64,000 bases of DNA from CAVONV01 sp963697355 (GTDB taxonomy: Bacteria; Acidobacteriota; Vicinamibacteria; Marinacidobacterales; DATDRI01): NCBI GenBank assembly GCA_963697355.1, contig CAVONV010000022.1, positions 310,001 through 374,000 of the forward strand, read 5' to 3'. Position 1 is the first letter of the stretch; the number at the start of each line of letters is the position of its first letter. The notes beneath the pieces are model-generated. The model made no database searches. It had not been told where the DNA came from and worked only from the letters and a program-made list of their open reading frames with translations. This document shows, in pieces, positions 7,750 to 16,814 of this stretch. The position numbers were made by a program, and so were the translations under genes.

Positions 7750-9771
7750 ATGCGATACCAGCCCATTTTTCGTTTGTCGGTGTGCATTCTGACGTTTTTC
7801 ATTGCCTGGGCGGGATGGATCCGGGCCGAAGAGGTCAAATGGACCCCCGAGCTTGCTTTGAAGGTCAAGCAGGTGGGAGATGTCGTGGTTTCGCCCGACG
7901 GCGCCCGCGTCGCTTTCGGAGTCGGGGAAGCCGTCATGGAAGGAGAGAAAAGCGAATGGCTCTATCACATCCACATCGCTCGGTCCGACGGCTCTCTCAG
8001 TTATCAACTCACTCGCGGCTCGAAATCAACGACATCACCAGCATGGTCGCCGGACGGTGAGTGGATCGCGTTCATTTCCGCAAGACGGGGTGAGACGTCC
8101 GCCATTTGGAGAATTCGGATCGATGGCGGTGAGGCCGAGAAGCTGACCGATGAGAAGGGTGTTATCTCCAGCTTCGTTTGGTCGCCCGATGGCTCTCAAA
8201 TTGCCTTCACAATGTCTGAGCCGCCGAGCGAAGAAGAGGAGAAGGCGGAGAAGGAAAAACGAGATGCCCGTGTAGTGGACGAGGACCTAAAGATGTCGGA
8301 CCTCTATCTCTTGTCAGTCGAGGAGAACGAAAAAGGGGAGCGGGAGGTCCGGAAACTGACCAAAGGGGAATCGAGCGTTGGAGGAGCCTTTGGTGGGGGA
8401 GACCCGAGCTGGTCTCCGGATGGCAAGTTCATCGCTTTTACCCACTCCCCGAGTCCCAAAGTCGATGATTGGACGAAAGCCGACATCTCTGTCGTTGACT
8501 TGTCCACGGGAGATATCCATCCGCTGGCGGCAACGGGTGCCGCCGAGGGTAGCCCTTTGTTCTCTCCGGATGGCGAATGGATTGCTTATGTCGCCAGCGA
8601 TGTGCCACCTACCTGGGGCTTTGCGTCACGTGTGCATGTCATCAAGGCTAGCGGCGGTGAGCCTCGCGCTTTGGCGGACACTCAAGATCTCCAGCCCGCC
8701 ATCATCGGTTGGACGCCCGATGGGTCTCGAGTTCTCATAAGCGAGACAGAGAGAACCGTCAATCGCTTGAGCGCCTTGCCTGCGGATGGGGGGCCAGCCG
8801 TCGGTCTGGGTCCACCTGACCTCATGGTCGATGGTCCCACCCTCAACATTGTTGGAACGCACATCGGTTTTTCTTCGCAGGCCCCCGACCGTCCTCCCGA
8901 AGTCTTTGTCACCCAACTGGCGGATTTTGCCCCGGTCCAGGTCAGCAATGTACAAGACCTTCCCGAGGTACCTATAGGAAAAACAGTGACCATCCAATGG
9001 AAGTCGACGGATGGAAAAGAGATTGAAGGGCTCCTTACCTATCCGGTGGGGTACGAGACCGGGCGATCTGTGCCTCTGCTCGTTATCGTGCACGGAGGAC
9101 CGACGGGCGTTTTCGATCAGCGGTTTATCGGTGAGCGTGGTGCCTACCCCATTGCTGCCTTTGCTTCGGAGGGATACGCTGTCCTTCGCTGTAATGTGCG
9201 GGGAAGCAGTGGCTACGGTAAGGATTTCCGATACGCGAACTACCAAGATTGGGGTGGCGGTGACTATCGCGACATCATGAGTGGTGTTGATCACGTCATC
9301 GCGTTGGGTGTCGCCGATCAAAACCGTCTTGGCGTGATGGGGTGGAGCTACGGCGGGTACATGACCTCTTGGATCATCACCCAGACCGACCGGTTCAAGG
9401 CCGCTTCGGTCGGGGCTGGAGTGACCAACCTCATGTCGTTTACGGGCACCTCCGATATCCCTGGCTTCATCCCGGACTACTTTGGCGGGGAGTATTGGGA
9501 GGTTTTCGATGTTTGGCGGTCACATTCTGCCATGTTCAATGTCAAGGGAGTCAAAACTCCGACACTTATTCAGCATGGAGAGAGAGACATAAGGGTCCCC
9601 ATTTCCCAGGGTTACGAGCTCTACAACGCATTGAAGCGACAAAACGTCCCCGTCGAGATGGTCGTGTACCCGAGGCAGCCCCATGGCATCAGGGAGCCAA
9701 AACTCCAACTCGAGGCCATGAAGGTGAACCTGGAGTGGTTCGAGAAGTGGATTCCAACCGCGGGAACGTAA
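7750..9771 (+). CDS. Secreted S9 family prolyl oligopeptidase-type peptidase
   Basis: 673 aa, start ATG 7750 with a GTAGGAGGGAGG ribosome site. A signal peptide (about 1-25) is followed by TolB/WD40-like propeller repeats with recurring W-SPDG motifs (for example PAWSPDGEWIAF, FSPDGEWIAY), then the peptidase domain from about 410. Catalytic Ser in GWSYGGYM, Asp in GERDIRVP and His in RQPHGI are all present. The family cleaves short peptides (acylaminoacyl- or dipeptidyl-peptidase types); exported forms like this feed amino acids to peptide-degrading aerobes. It follows the PDZ-hydrolase gene by about 70 bp in the same direction. Confidence 0.93.
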   Translation: MRYQPIFRLSVCILTFFIAWAGWIRAEEVKWTPELALKVKQVGDVVVSPDGARVAFGVGEAVMEGEKSEWLYHIHIARSDGSLSYQLTRGSKSTTSPAWSPDGEWIAFISARRGETSAIWRIRIDGGEAEKLTDEKGVISSFVWSPDGSQIAFTMSEPPSEEEEKAEKEKRDARVVDEDLKMSDLYLLSVEENEKGEREVRKLTKGESSVGGAFGGGDPSWSPDGKFIAFTHSPSPKVDDWTKADISVVDLSTGDIHPLAATGAAEGSPLFSPDGEWIAYVASDVPPTWGFASRVHVIKASGGEPRALADTQDLQPAIIGWTPDGSRVLISETERTVNRLSALPADGGPAVGLGPPDLMVDGPTLNIVGTHIGFSSQAPDRPPEVFVTQLADFAPVQVSNVQDLPEVPIGKTVTIQWKSTDGKEIEGLLTYPVGYETGRSVPLLVIVHGGPTGVFDQRFIGERGAYPIAAFASEGYAVLRCNVRGSSGYGKDFRYANYQDWGGGDYRDIMSGVDHVIALGVADQNRLGVMGWSYGGYMTSWIITQTDRFKAASVGAGVTNLMSFTGTSDIPGFIPDYFGGEYWEVFDVWRSHSAMFNVKGVKTPTLIQHGERDIRVPISQGYELYNALKRQNVPVEMVVYPRQPHGIREPKLQLEAMKVNLEWFEKWIPTAGT

Positions 9772-9897
9772 CGCCGGGAGTTCTCACAGAGAAAACGCGT
9801 AAATACTGTCAATAGAGAATGTTATGCCTTTGAGTCGTCGCGCGTGTGAAGTAGAATAAAAAATCGCACGTTTGCCGGAGGAGAATAACAAACTGCT

Positions 9898-11156
9898 ATG
9901 AACAATGTGATTGTTGAAAATCCCGAGAGAGTGAAATCCGCTGAAGTCGTTGTGGGCATTCCTTCCTACAACGAGGCCGACAGCATCTCCTATCCGACCG
10001 ATGTGGCGAGTCGTGGGCTGGTCGAGTATTTCCGGGAGAAAGAGTCCGTCATTATCAATGTCGACAACCACTCGCCCGACGGAACGAAGGATGTCTTTCT
10101 TAGTACGCCCACGCAGATTCCGAAAATCTACATATCGACGCCGGAGGGAGTGAAGGGAAAAGGCAATAACTTTCGGAACTTGTTCGAGGCGGCGGTGGAG
10201 TTGGGTGCGAAAGCCATCGTCGTCGTTGATGCCGATTTGACCAGCATCACTCCGAGTTGGATTCACTACCTTGGGGAACCTCTGCTGGACGACATCGACT
10301 ATGTTGCTCCAATTTACGTGCGCCACAAGTACGACGGGTCCATCACGAATCACATTGCCTACCCCATGCTTCGGACGCTCTTCGGGCTACGAGTTCGACA
10401 ACCTATCGGTGGTGATTTCGGTTTCTCTGGAAAACTGGCAAGAGCCTTCCTTTCGGAGAAGCTATGGAACGACTACATTGCCAACTTCGGTATCGATATC
10501 TGGATGACCACCATCGCCATTGCGCGAAATTTCAACGTGTGCCAGGCGTTTCTAGGAAGTCCCGAAATCTCACAAGGCAAAGGACCCGGCAAAACATCTC
10601 GGACCGATGTTTACGCAGGTCATCTCCACGCTTTTCGACTTGCTCAATGATTTCGAGTACATCTGGAAGGATACCTATCAAACCCGGCCGAGCAGTATCT
10701 ACGGTTTTGGACTGGGTGTCGATGAGAAGCCCAGCGACGTTTCCGTCGATACGGATATCTTGTTCGAGAGTTTTCAAAGCGGATTCGAGAAGTATGGCGA
10801 CATCTGGCAGACGGTTATTCCCAAGCCCGAGTATCTGGAGCTCAGCAAGTACAGAAAGATCAGAGAAAAAGAACCAGTTCTACTATCCGAGCGATCTTTG
10901 GGCTCGAGTCCTCTTCAGCTTTGCCGTGGCTTACCGAAACAATGGTGGGGTCGACCGCGGCGAAATGATCGAGTCGATGATTCCGTTCTATCACTCGAGA
11001 ATTCTCTCTTATGTCAACAAAACGGATGAGTTCAATACGAAGGAAGCGGAAGAGTATCTGGAGAACATCAACCGGGTATTCGAGAGAGAGAAATACTACC
11101 TGATTGCTCGATGGAACCAGGCGCGCAAGAGACTCGGGTCCATGCTCATCCCTTAG
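9898..11156 (+). CDS. GT-A fold glycosyltransferase, frame broken by two +1 shifts
   Basis: Reads as one protein of about 418 aa only if two single bases are ignored. Frame one (9898 to about 10560) holds the GT-A core: VVVGIPSYNEADSIS, the nucleotide-sugar motif VVVDADLTSI and GGDFGFSG. Removing one C from CCC at 10561-10563 gives the continuation HKAKDPAKHLGPMFTQVI; removing one A from AAAAA at 10866-10870 gives NQFYYPSDLWARVLFSF to the stop at 11156. The overall layout recalls glucosyl-3-phosphoglycerate or mannosylglycerate synthases (compatible-solute synthesis), but the exact family is not certain. Both breaks lie in homopolymers and have the same sign, so sequencing error is more likely than decay. 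Confidence 0.78.
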
Positions 11157-11178
11157 GCCATGTGACTCAACGGCGTTG

Positions 11179-11212
11179 GGGCGCGACGAGCTTGTTTGAA
11201 CCCGTCGCGCCC
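11179..11212. terminator. Strong GC hairpin between convergent genes, probable bidirectional terminator
   Basis: Perfect 10-bp stem GGGCGCGACG (11179-11188) / CGTCGCGCCC (11203-11212) with a 14-nt loop, 22 bp after the glycosyltransferase stop and 70 bp before the end of the convergent hydrolase gene. There is no T-run, only a mixed TTCTCATTCTC. Confidence 0.55.
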
Positions 11213-11215
11213 ATT

Positions 11216-11260
11216 CTCATTCTCGAGTTCCTGGGTTCTTGATTTCTTGAATTCCTACCT
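11216..11260. repeat. Degenerate TTGAGTTC-family repeat
   Basis: CTCGAGTTCCTGGGTTCTTG and following ATTTCTTGAATTCC are imperfect copies of the 8-bp unit seen at 4864-4897, placed in the gap between two convergent genes. Confidence 0.6.
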
Positions 11261-11283
11261 TCTCGACCGCTGGAAATTGAGCC

Positions 11284-11895
11284 TTAGTGTCCTCCGGACT
11301 TCAGAAATGTCTCTGTGTCGGTGACCTCGGCATAATACCTGGACAGGGTTGCCAAAGTTCCATAGTGAACGTCCTTTGCACTGATCTCGACCGCACCGAA
11401 TTTGAGTGCGCGGGTAGCACAGGCATCATGGATGACCGTGACGTCGAAATCGAAGTCATGCGCTGCCCTTGTCGCCGCTTCGACACACATGTGGGTCATC
11501 ATGCCTGCTATGACGATCTTTTCTATGCCTTTTTCTTTCAAGTAGTCTCGCAGATCAGTATTCTTGAACGCGTTGACCTCGTCTTTGGAGATCACCTTCT
11601 CTCCTTTGATCGGACGGACCTCCTCACGGATCTCGCCTCCGGGTTCCGAGTTGTGGCGGACATGAACAATGAGAGCCTTAGCATCCCTGAAGGCTGCAAT
11701 GAGTTTACTGGCGTTTTGGCTGGCGGACTCAGGTTGGACGAGCTCCGATTTCCCGCCTTGAAAATAGAAATTCTGGATATCGATGAGCAATAGTGCGGTG
11801 TTCGTTAAGGTGGTCTTCTCTTGTGCCGTAACAAAGTTGGCAAAAAGGACAAAGAAAAGGGGTATTATCAACGCGCCGAGAAACGTCACTTTCAT
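11284..11895 (-). CDS. Exported isochorismatase-family cysteine hydrolase
   Basis: 203 aa with a clear signal peptide (FLGALIIPLFFVLFANFVTA, cut near residue 24). The cysteine-hydrolase triad is visible: Asp in LLLIDIQN, Lys in the stretch GEKVISKDEVNAF, nucleophile Cys in GMMTHMCVEAATRAA. Members include nicotinamidases, isochorismatases and N-carbamoyl hydrolases; the exported location does not fit siderophore synthesis, so the substrate is open. It stands alone, divergent from the beta-lactamase/VanX fusion gene. Confidence 0.87.
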   Translation of the reverse strand: MKVTFLGALIIPLFFVLFANFVTAQEKTTLTNTALLLIDIQNFYFQGGKSELVQPESASQNASKLIAAFRDAKALIVHVRHNSEPGGEIREEVRPIKGEKVISKDEVNAFKNTDLRDYLKEKGIEKIVIAGMMTHMCVEAATRAAHDFDFDVTVIHDACATRALKFGAVEISAKDVHYGTLATLSRYYAEVTDTETFLKSGGH

Positions 11896-11982
11896 TCAGA
11901 CCTCCACATTGGGGGGATTGCCCCAAGACGTCATATTAACTGATTGGGGTCGCTCCCCAAAGAACAACCAAGGAGTCAAGAA

Positions 11983-14367
11983 GTGCCGAATTACCGCACG
12001 AAGATGTGGGTCGCGTTCGTTATTGCTCTTGGTGGATGGACCGCGGGCTCCGGGTGCCAGAAGCCGAGCCCGTACCCGGAGAGTGTTGGTCCCACCACCA
12101 GCTATTCTCGTGTTGCCGAAGCCTTGACAACGCTTATCGAGCACGAGATGGAGACAAAGGGTTTGCCGGCACTGTCGATTGTTGTGGTTGATGACCAGGA
12201 GGTCGTTTGGGCGCGGGGTTTCGGATGGGAAGACCCGGACCTCGGTACACCGGCGACGGCGCAGACCGCCTACCGGGTAGGCTCGGTGTCAAAGTTGTTC
12301 ACGGATATCGCTATCATGCGGATGGTAGAACGACAGGAGATCGAGCTCGATGCTCCCATTGGAACGTACCTGCCCGACTTTGAGCCGAAAAGCTCCTTCG
12401 GTAAAGAGATCACATTACGTCAGCTAATGTCCCATCGAGCCGGGTTAGTGCGGGAGCCCCCGGTGGGCAACTACTTCGATGACACGGAGCCGTCTCTCGA
12501 AGAGACGGTTGCGAGCCTCAATGAGACCGCCCTGGTCTACGAGCCGGAGTCGCACACGAAGTACTCCAATGCCGGAATTGCTGTGGTCGGTCGCGTTCTA
12601 GAGAAACAACGCGGCGTTCCCTTCGAAGACTATCTGAAGTCAAATGTGCTCGAGCCTTTGGAGATGGAAAGGAGCGGTTTCCGCCTCGATTCGGAAATCA
12701 AACGAAACTTGGCCACAGCTTACATGTGGACCTACGATGGTCGAGAGTTCGCAGCACCGGGTTTTCAGCTCGGAATGGCTCCCGCAGGAAGTATGTACTC
12801 TAACGTCCTAGATCTGGGCAAATTCATGAGATGTCTTTTTCGGGGCAGTGAGATAGGTGGAGGGAGGCTCCTCGAGGAGGAAACGCTCGAAGCGATGTAT
12901 TCGCCGCAATTCGGTGACGGCGGATTCGGACTTGGTTTCGCAATTTCTGAGCTCGATGGCCACCGACTCATACGCCACGGGGGTGCCATCTACGGATTTG
13001 CGACCGAACTAGCTTTGCTCCCTGAGGAAAAACTGGGCGTCGCGGTTGTGACCACGATGGATGGTGCCAACAGCGTGATGAGTCGTATTGCACAACAGGC
13101 GTTACGTGGCGCGATTGCTGCTCGAGAAGACCAGGACTTGCCCGAGATCCAAATCACCCGTGCTCTAGAGCCTGAGCTGGCAAGAAAACTCGCTGGTCGC
13201 TACGAGTCGGCGGAAGGCGGAGAGGAGGTCGAGCTCTTCGAACGCGCCGGACGCCTGTGGCTCCAAGCGTCGGATCTAGTTGTCGAGGTTCGAGCGCTGG
13301 AAGAAAACAGACTCATCGTTGATGACAGGTTGAGCTATGGTCTCGAGCTTTGGCCTCTCGGCGACACGACACTGCGAGTGAACCGTCGTGATTTTGAGCG
13401 CGTTACCGCGGAAAAGCCGGCGCCAAGTCCCGAAAAGTGGCGCGGTCTCATCGGCGAATATGGCTGGGACCACAATACCCTCTACATTCTCGAAAAGGAC
13501 GGTCGGCTTCATGCGCTTATCGAGTGGTTTTTCCTGTACCCACTGGAACAACTTTCGGAAAACCTGTTTGCTTTCCCCGACTCGGGTCTTTACGAAGGAG
13601 AGCAACTTGTCTTCAAAAGAGATGACGAGGGCGTTGCTACGGAAGTGCTGGCCGCCAATGTACGTTTCGAGAGGCGGTCGGTGGGAACAGAGGAAGGTAA
13701 GACATTTCAAATAGAACCGCTTCGGCCGGTCGAGGAGTTGCGCGAGGTTGCTCTAGCGGCAAAACCTCCTCTCGAAGAAGGTGACTTCCGTCGGCCGGAG
13801 TTGATTGAAGTCGTCACACTCGATAGGTCGATCCAACTTGACGTTCGCTATGCGACCACGAACAACTTCATGGGGGCGGTCTTCTACGACGAACCCAAGG
13901 CGTTTTTGCAGAGGCCGGCTGCCGAGGCACTGGTTGCAGCGCACAAGGCCTTGAACAACCAGGGATACGGTATCCTGATTCATGACGCCTACCGGCCATG
14001 GTACGTCACGAAAATGTTCTGGGATGCCACACCTGAATCTCAAAAGATCTTCGTTGCCAATCCCGAGAATGGGTCGAGACACAATCGAGGGGCCGCCGTG
14101 GACGTGACACTCTACGATCTCGAGAACGGGAGGCCGGTAAGGATGGTCGGAGGGTACGACGAGTTCTCGGAACGTTCTTATCCCGGATACCAGGGGGGAA
14201 CCTCACTGGAACGCTGGCAACGGGAGTTACTGCGTCATGCCATGGAAGCCAAGGGATTCGAAGTTTACGAGTTCGAATGGTGGCATTTCGATTACAAGGA
14301 CTGGAATCGATACCCCATACTCAACTTGTCATTTGACCAGTTGGAAGTACAAGAACCGGTTCATTAG
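11983..14367 (+). CDS. Lipoprotein: serine beta-lactamase-fold hydrolase fused to a VanX-type D-Ala-D-Ala dipeptidase
   Basis: About 794 aa from the GTG at 11983, preferred because AAGGAG lies seven bases upstream and a lipoprotein signal follows (MWVAFVIALGGWTAGSGC). An ATG at 11944 is in frame but has no ribosome site. Residues about 40-380 are a class C beta-lactamase/PBP-like domain: SVSK (active Ser/Lys), YSN and RHGG motifs. A beta-rich linker follows (about 400-600, as in DUF3471-type tails). The last 200 residues are a peptidase M15D domain with DAYRPW, SRHNRGAAVDV and EWWHF, the zinc and catalytic signature of VanX/DdpX. The fusion could trim and recycle D-Ala peptides in the periplasm. 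Both active sites look intact. Confidence 0.87.
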   Translation: MPNYRTKMWVAFVIALGGWTAGSGCQKPSPYPESVGPTTSYSRVAEALTTLIEHEMETKGLPALSIVVVDDQEVVWARGFGWEDPDLGTPATAQTAYRVGSVSKLFTDIAIMRMVERQEIELDAPIGTYLPDFEPKSSFGKEITLRQLMSHRAGLVREPPVGNYFDDTEPSLEETVASLNETALVYEPESHTKYSNAGIAVVGRVLEKQRGVPFEDYLKSNVLEPLEMERSGFRLDSEIKRNLATAYMWTYDGREFAAPGFQLGMAPAGSMYSNVLDLGKFMRCLFRGSEIGGGRLLEEETLEAMYSPQFGDGGFGLGFAISELDGHRLIRHGGAIYGFATELALLPEEKLGVAVVTTMDGANSVMSRIAQQALRGAIAAREDQDLPEIQITRALEPELARKLAGRYESAEGGEEVELFERAGRLWLQASDLVVEVRALEENRLIVDDRLSYGLELWPLGDTTLRVNRRDFERVTAEKPAPSPEKWRGLIGEYGWDHNTLYILEKDGRLHALIEWFFLYPLEQLSENLFAFPDSGLYEGEQLVFKRDDEGVATEVLAANVRFERRSVGTEEGKTFQIEPLRPVEELREVALAAKPPLEEGDFRRPELIEVVTLDRSIQLDVRYATTNNFMGAVFYDEPKAFLQRPAAEALVAAHKALNNQGYGILIHDAYRPWYVTKMFWDATPESQKIFVANPENGSRHNRGAAVDVTLYDLENGRPVRMVGGYDEFSERSYPGYQGGTSLERWQRELLRHAMEAKGFEVYEFEWWHFDYKDWNRYPILNLSFDQLEVQEPVH

Positions 14368-14504
14368 GTGTAGCATCTAGCGGGCCAGCAAGTAGGATCA
14401 AGACAGTAGAAGTAGAAAGTAGGCGGAAAAAAGGGAAGCCTGCTCCTTTCTCCTTCATACTTTCTCCTATTATCGTGACTGGAATTGACTGGAATAATTG
14501 ACTT

Positions 14505-15230
14505 ATGGCACTCAAAGATCTGTTAACTGTCGACGGAAGAAAGAAGTTCAGGTTGGAGCGGCTCACCAAAACGCTCCTGGAGCGCTACGCGCAGAGCGAG
14601 GCGCGGATGGAAGCAGCCGAGAAGTTGCGGTCTATCGGCAGCCCTCAAGCTATCCACAGTCTCGCGCGGCGATTCTCCGCCACCGCCGAGAATTTGGGAA
14701 TCGATCAGGACGAAAAGCAGCACGTCCGCAACATGCTCGTCGCCTTTGGTGAGGCCGCAGTGGAGCCCGTGATTAGCTACATACGGAGCTATGATAGGGT
14801 GACCTGGGCTATACAGGTTCTAGAGGAGCTCCAACCCGCGGATGTGCTCGTCAAATTCCTATTGGAGGCACTCCACGAGGGTGACCCGGTCTACATTCGT
14901 GGCGAAAAAGCCACGCAAATCATCAAGGCTCTCGAAAGCATGGAAGACCCTTCCATCGTTGAGGGCATCATTCCCTGTCTCGCGAGCCCAGACGATACGG
15001 TGAGGATCGCCGCGATCGAATGTCTCGAAACCAAGGCCGACGAATCTGCTCGCGAGCCTTTGTTGGAGACGCTGGTCGATCCGGATGAGGATTCCGCCAG
15101 GGTCCGGACGCGAATTGCCGAGGCCCTTCTCAAGTTAGGTTGGGACGTCAAAGGATTCCGGAAGAAGGTGGATGAGAACCTTCCCGAGGGATTCCGCGTC
15201 ACCTCGAAAGGTCGCGTCACCAAGGGCTGA
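14505..15230 (+). CDS. HEAT-repeat protein
   Basis: 241 aa, soluble, no signal peptide. It consists of helical pairs with the HEAT pattern, for example DPSIVEGIIPCLASPDDTVR, IAAIECLETKADESAREPLL and ARVRTRIAEALLKLGWDV. Such alpha-solenoids are scaffolds or lyase-like adaptors; no catalytic motif is visible. It lies between the fusion hydrolase and a convergent aldehyde dehydrogenase, 15 bp from the latter's end. Confidence 0.8.
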   Translation: MALKDLLTVDGRKKFRLERLTKTLLERYAQSEARMEAAEKLRSIGSPQAIHSLARRFSATAENLGIDQDEKQHVRNMLVAFGEAAVEPVISYIRSYDRVTWAIQVLEELQPADVLVKFLLEALHEGDPVYIRGEKATQIIKALESMEDPSIVEGIIPCLASPDDTVRIAAIECLETKADESAREPLLETLVDPDEDSARVRTRIAEALLKLGWDVKGFRKKVDENLPEGFRVTSKGRVTKG

Positions 15231-15245
15231 TCCAGTGCGCACCTG

Positions 15246-16674
15246 CTACCCTAAGTTGAAGCAAACCATCCGGATGTTAGTCATTTCTTCGATGGCGAAG
15301 CGAAGTCCCTCACGCCCGATGCCGCTCATCTTGTTGCCGCCATAAGGCATCTGGTCGACGCGGAATATGGACGTGTCGTTCACCATTATGCCGCCGACAT
15401 CGATCCGCTTGATGGCTTGGAAGGCCTTTTGGATATCGTTCGTGTAGATACCGGCCTGCAATCCGTATTCGGAGTCGGCCATCATTTCCAGAGCTTCATC
15501 AAAGTCCCGATGAGTCACCAGAGACACGACGGGAGCGAAGACCTCCTGGCACATGACCTTCATCTCGGGGTGGACGTTCGTCAATACAGTTGGCTCGAGT
15601 ACACGGCCTCGTCGCTTTCCGCCGATGAGGAGCTTGGCGCCGCTGGCGACAGCTTCTTCAATCCATTGTTCGGCGCGCTCCGCCTCCTTGTCATCGATCA
15701 TCGGCCCGACATCACAGTCCTTTTCGAGGGGATTACCGAGTTTGAGATTCGCCGTTGCATCCAAGAACTTCGAGATGAACTCCTCCGCAATGGCTTCGTG
15801 GATATAAAGCCTTTGAAGGCTGATGCAAACTTGGCCCGAGTTCGCGAAGGCCGACACGACACAGCGAGGGACGGCTTTGTCGATATCGGCATCCTCTTCG
15901 ATCAACGTTCCGGAGTTATTCCCCAACTCTAGTGTGACTTTCTTGAGTCCGGCACGAGCCATGATCTGCGCACCTACGGGAGGACTACCGGTGAACGTAA
16001 TCTTACCGATGCGTTTGTCGGTGACGAGCCAATCGCCCACGGTGCCGCCGCCGCCGAAAACGAGGTTGAGAGCTCCTGCCGGCAGACCTGCCTCAACGAG
16101 TATCTCCGCGAGTCGAATGGCCGTTAGAGGCGTCGAGGTCGCTGGCTTGAGAACGACTGTATTGCCCGCCGCTAGGGCCGGGGCCACTTTGTGTGCCACC
16201 AGATTGAGAGGGAAGTTGAACGGGGATATGGCGGCGATGACTCCGACGGGGGTGCGGATATAGAAGCCCATTCTCTTTTCTCCGCCGTGAGAGGCATCCA
16301 TAGGCACGGTCTCTCCGTGAATCCGCTTGGCCTCTTCTGCCGCGAACTGAAAGGTCTCAGTTGCCCGTGCCACTTCACCCATGGAGTACTTCCATGCCTT
16401 ACCGGCTTCGCGACAGATGAGTGTCGCAATTTCTTCCTTGTTGTCGTCGAGGAGCTTTGAAGTGCGGGAAAGGATTCTTGGCCCGGGCGTGGGCGGGCAT
16501 TTCCGAATAGGAGATAAAGGCCTTCTTCGCCGAGTCCACGGCCCGTTCTACGTCGGTCTTGGAAGCCCGTGGAATTTCTCCAATCACTTCGCAGGTGTAC
16601 TTGTCGATGACCGAGATATGTTCCTTACCGGCCTCCCAGTTTCCATCGATGAGCATTTTGTGTGTTGTGGCCAT
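15246..16674 (-). CDS. NAD(P)-dependent aldehyde dehydrogenase, frame broken by one +1 shift
   Basis: Repaired length is about 475 aa, normal for the ALDH superfamily. The first 66 residues (MATTHKMLIDGNWEAGKEHI, up to MPAHARAK) are in one frame; removing one base of TT at 16475-16476 restores KILSRTSKLLDDNKEEIATL and joins the main frame. Motifs: SPFNFPLNLVAHKVAPALAA and LKPATSTPL (NAD site), LELGNN (Glu base region) and the catalytic Cys in FANSGQVCIS. The Gln-rich QVCIS type fits lactaldehyde/glyceraldehyde-3-phosphate or semialdehyde dehydrogenases; the substrate is not determinable. Confidence 0.88.
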
Positions 16675-16687
16675 GGCGTTTCTCCTG

Positions 16688-16737
16688 TTTCGTCCCAGAA
16701 CTCAAGAACTCGAGAACTCAAGAACCCAGAATACAAG
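16688..16737. repeat. TTGAGTTC-family repeat, inverted orientation
   Basis: ACTCAAGAACTCGAGAACTC and following copies are the reverse complement of the unit at 4864-4897, upstream of the aldehyde dehydrogenase start and of the divergent symporter. Confidence 0.75.
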
Positions 16738-16814
16738 AACTTCGAATAGTCTTCAGGCCATAGTGTACACTTTCGAGCCAAGTCGAAGGCATTTCATTTT
16801 TAGGGATTGACTGG

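Noticed and set aside
9784..10353. 189-residue antisense frame under the glycosyltransferase
   Set aside because: Shadow of the sense gene; the sense frame has the GT-A motifs.
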